The notes under the pieces were generated by a model. The model searched no databases and was not told the origin of the DNA. It saw nothing but the letters and a program-made list of their open reading frames with translations. A stretch of 5,466 nt of DNA from a bacterium. GTDB lineage: Bacteria; Bdellovibrionota; Bdellovibrionia; Bdellovibrionales; UBA1609. Positions within the stretch are counted from its first letter, which is position 1, and each line of letters begins with the position of its first letter. The stretch spans positions 1 through 5,466 of the forward strand of contig JAJYHS010000161.1 of assembly GCA_021784635.1 (NCBI GenBank). The letters run 5' to 3'. Positions 5,152 to 5,466 of this stretch are shown in pieces. Made by a program: the position numbers and the translations under genes.

Positions 5152-5466
5152 TCAAAACCTCCGGGCTGATACAAATGACGGTATCTCGCGTCCATTGATC
5201 AAATCAACTAAAACTTTTGCACAATGAAAGGCAAGACCAATTCCGTGGCCGGTATATCCCCCGACAAAATAAACTGAAGGTTCGTCAGGGAGCGACCCGA
5301 CCAGTGGTTGCCCATCAGCCGAAAACCCCATTACCCCTGCCCATCGATGTGTCACTTTTCGATTCTCAAGTATCGGGATGTGTTTTTGCAAAAAACTATA
5401 AAGAGCTTCTTGTATGGTATCGGTAATGTGATCAGAATAGCCAACTTCTGTCGCCTTTTCTAATTG
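5152..5466 (-). CDS. FAD-dependent oxidoreductase (DAO family), C-terminal part
   Basis: The last 104 residues of a protein whose N-terminus, with the FAD-binding Rossmann motif, lies past the right edge; the frame is open from 5466 to the TGA at 5154-5152. The visible part holds the typical C-terminal block of glycine/D-amino-acid oxidase-like flavoproteins: HRWAGVMGFSADGQPLVGSLP (positions 41-61 of the fragment), then VYFVGGYTGHGIGLAFHCAKVL, in which GGYTGHG contacts the flavin, then LI.G and a final ARRF. Members closest in style oxidise amines or amino acids, for example gamma-glutamylputrescine oxidase or sarcosine-oxidase-like enzymes; the substrate cannot be chosen from this end. The stop codon abuts the TTG of the cold-shock gene, and the end of the gene contains that gene's GGAGG. 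Confidence 0.88.
   Translation of the reverse strand, partial: QLEKATEVGYSDHITDTIQEALYSFLQKHIPILENRKVTHRWAGVMGFSADGQPLVGSLPDEPSVYFVGGYTGHGIGLAFHCAKVLVDLINGREIPSFVSARRF
5158..5162 (-). promoter_or_regulatory. GGAGG ribosome binding site of the cold-shock gene
   Basis: The minus strand reads GGAGG, TTT, TGA (oxidoreductase stop), then TTG. The site is inside the oxidoreductase coding sequence, six bases before the TTG at 5151. It is the strongest Shine-Dalgarno match in the window, decides the non-ATG start, and suggests that ribosomes ending the oxidoreductase restart there. Confidence 0.7.

Noticed and set aside
5217..5426. A 69-codon plus-strand frame at the right end
   Set aside because: It is antisense to the conserved flavoprotein C-terminus and has no recognisable domain.
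1..5466. CRISPR arrays, tRNA or rRNA genes, insertion sequences, attachment sites and defence or toxin genes
   Set aside because: I looked on both strands and saw no regularly spaced repeats, cloverleaf, transposase motif or terminal inverted repeats; the genes are ordinary metabolic, translation and membrane genes.

Overview
The window reads as chromosomal DNA of a Gram-negative, probably aerobic, heterotrophic bacterium. The evidence is a MarC-family inner-membrane protein, a Sec-type signal peptide, a bacterial kynurenine formamidase and a valine-catabolic 3-hydroxyisobutyryl-CoA hydrolase. Base composition is moderate. At least three of the seven visible starts are not ATG (GTG for kynB, TTG for marC and for the cold-shock gene). 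A deltaproteobacterial or Bdellovibrio-like host is only an impression. No mobile element, CRISPR array, tRNA or rRNA is visible, and no gap between genes is longer than about 130 bases.

Layout from left to right. On the minus strand, the window edge cuts a gene for an exported protein, of which only the signal peptide and about three further residues are visible. Upstream of it on the same strand is kynB. Divergent from kynB is hisS (histidyl-tRNA synthetase), whose likely promoter lies so close to its ATG that the mRNA may be nearly leaderless. hisS runs tail-to-tail into a minus-strand 3-hydroxyisobutyryl-CoA hydrolase gene and overlaps it by 36 bases. That hydrolase is divergent from a plus-strand gene for an unusual zinc-ribbon/one-transmembrane/TPR-like protein. 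The roughly 120-base region between them holds two inverted repeats and a palindromic TTGCAA that could be the -35 element of both promoters. marC follows on the plus strand with its own candidate promoter. It ends one base from the stop of a convergent minus-strand cold-shock-domain gene. That gene starts directly at the stop codon of an FAD-dependent oxidoreductase gene that runs off the right edge.

Functionally, two genes belong to amino-acid breakdown (tryptophan via kynurenine, and valine) and one to translation (hisS). One encodes a nucleic-acid chaperone coupled to an amine or amino-acid oxidase-like enzyme, and two encode membrane proteins of unknown role. They do not form one pathway. 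No wholly new system is evident. The most interesting points are the divergent control region at 3324-3442, the oxidoreductase/cold-shock coupling, the uncharacterised zinc-ribbon/TPR membrane protein, the possible leaderless hisS, and alternative RNA pairings after kynB.
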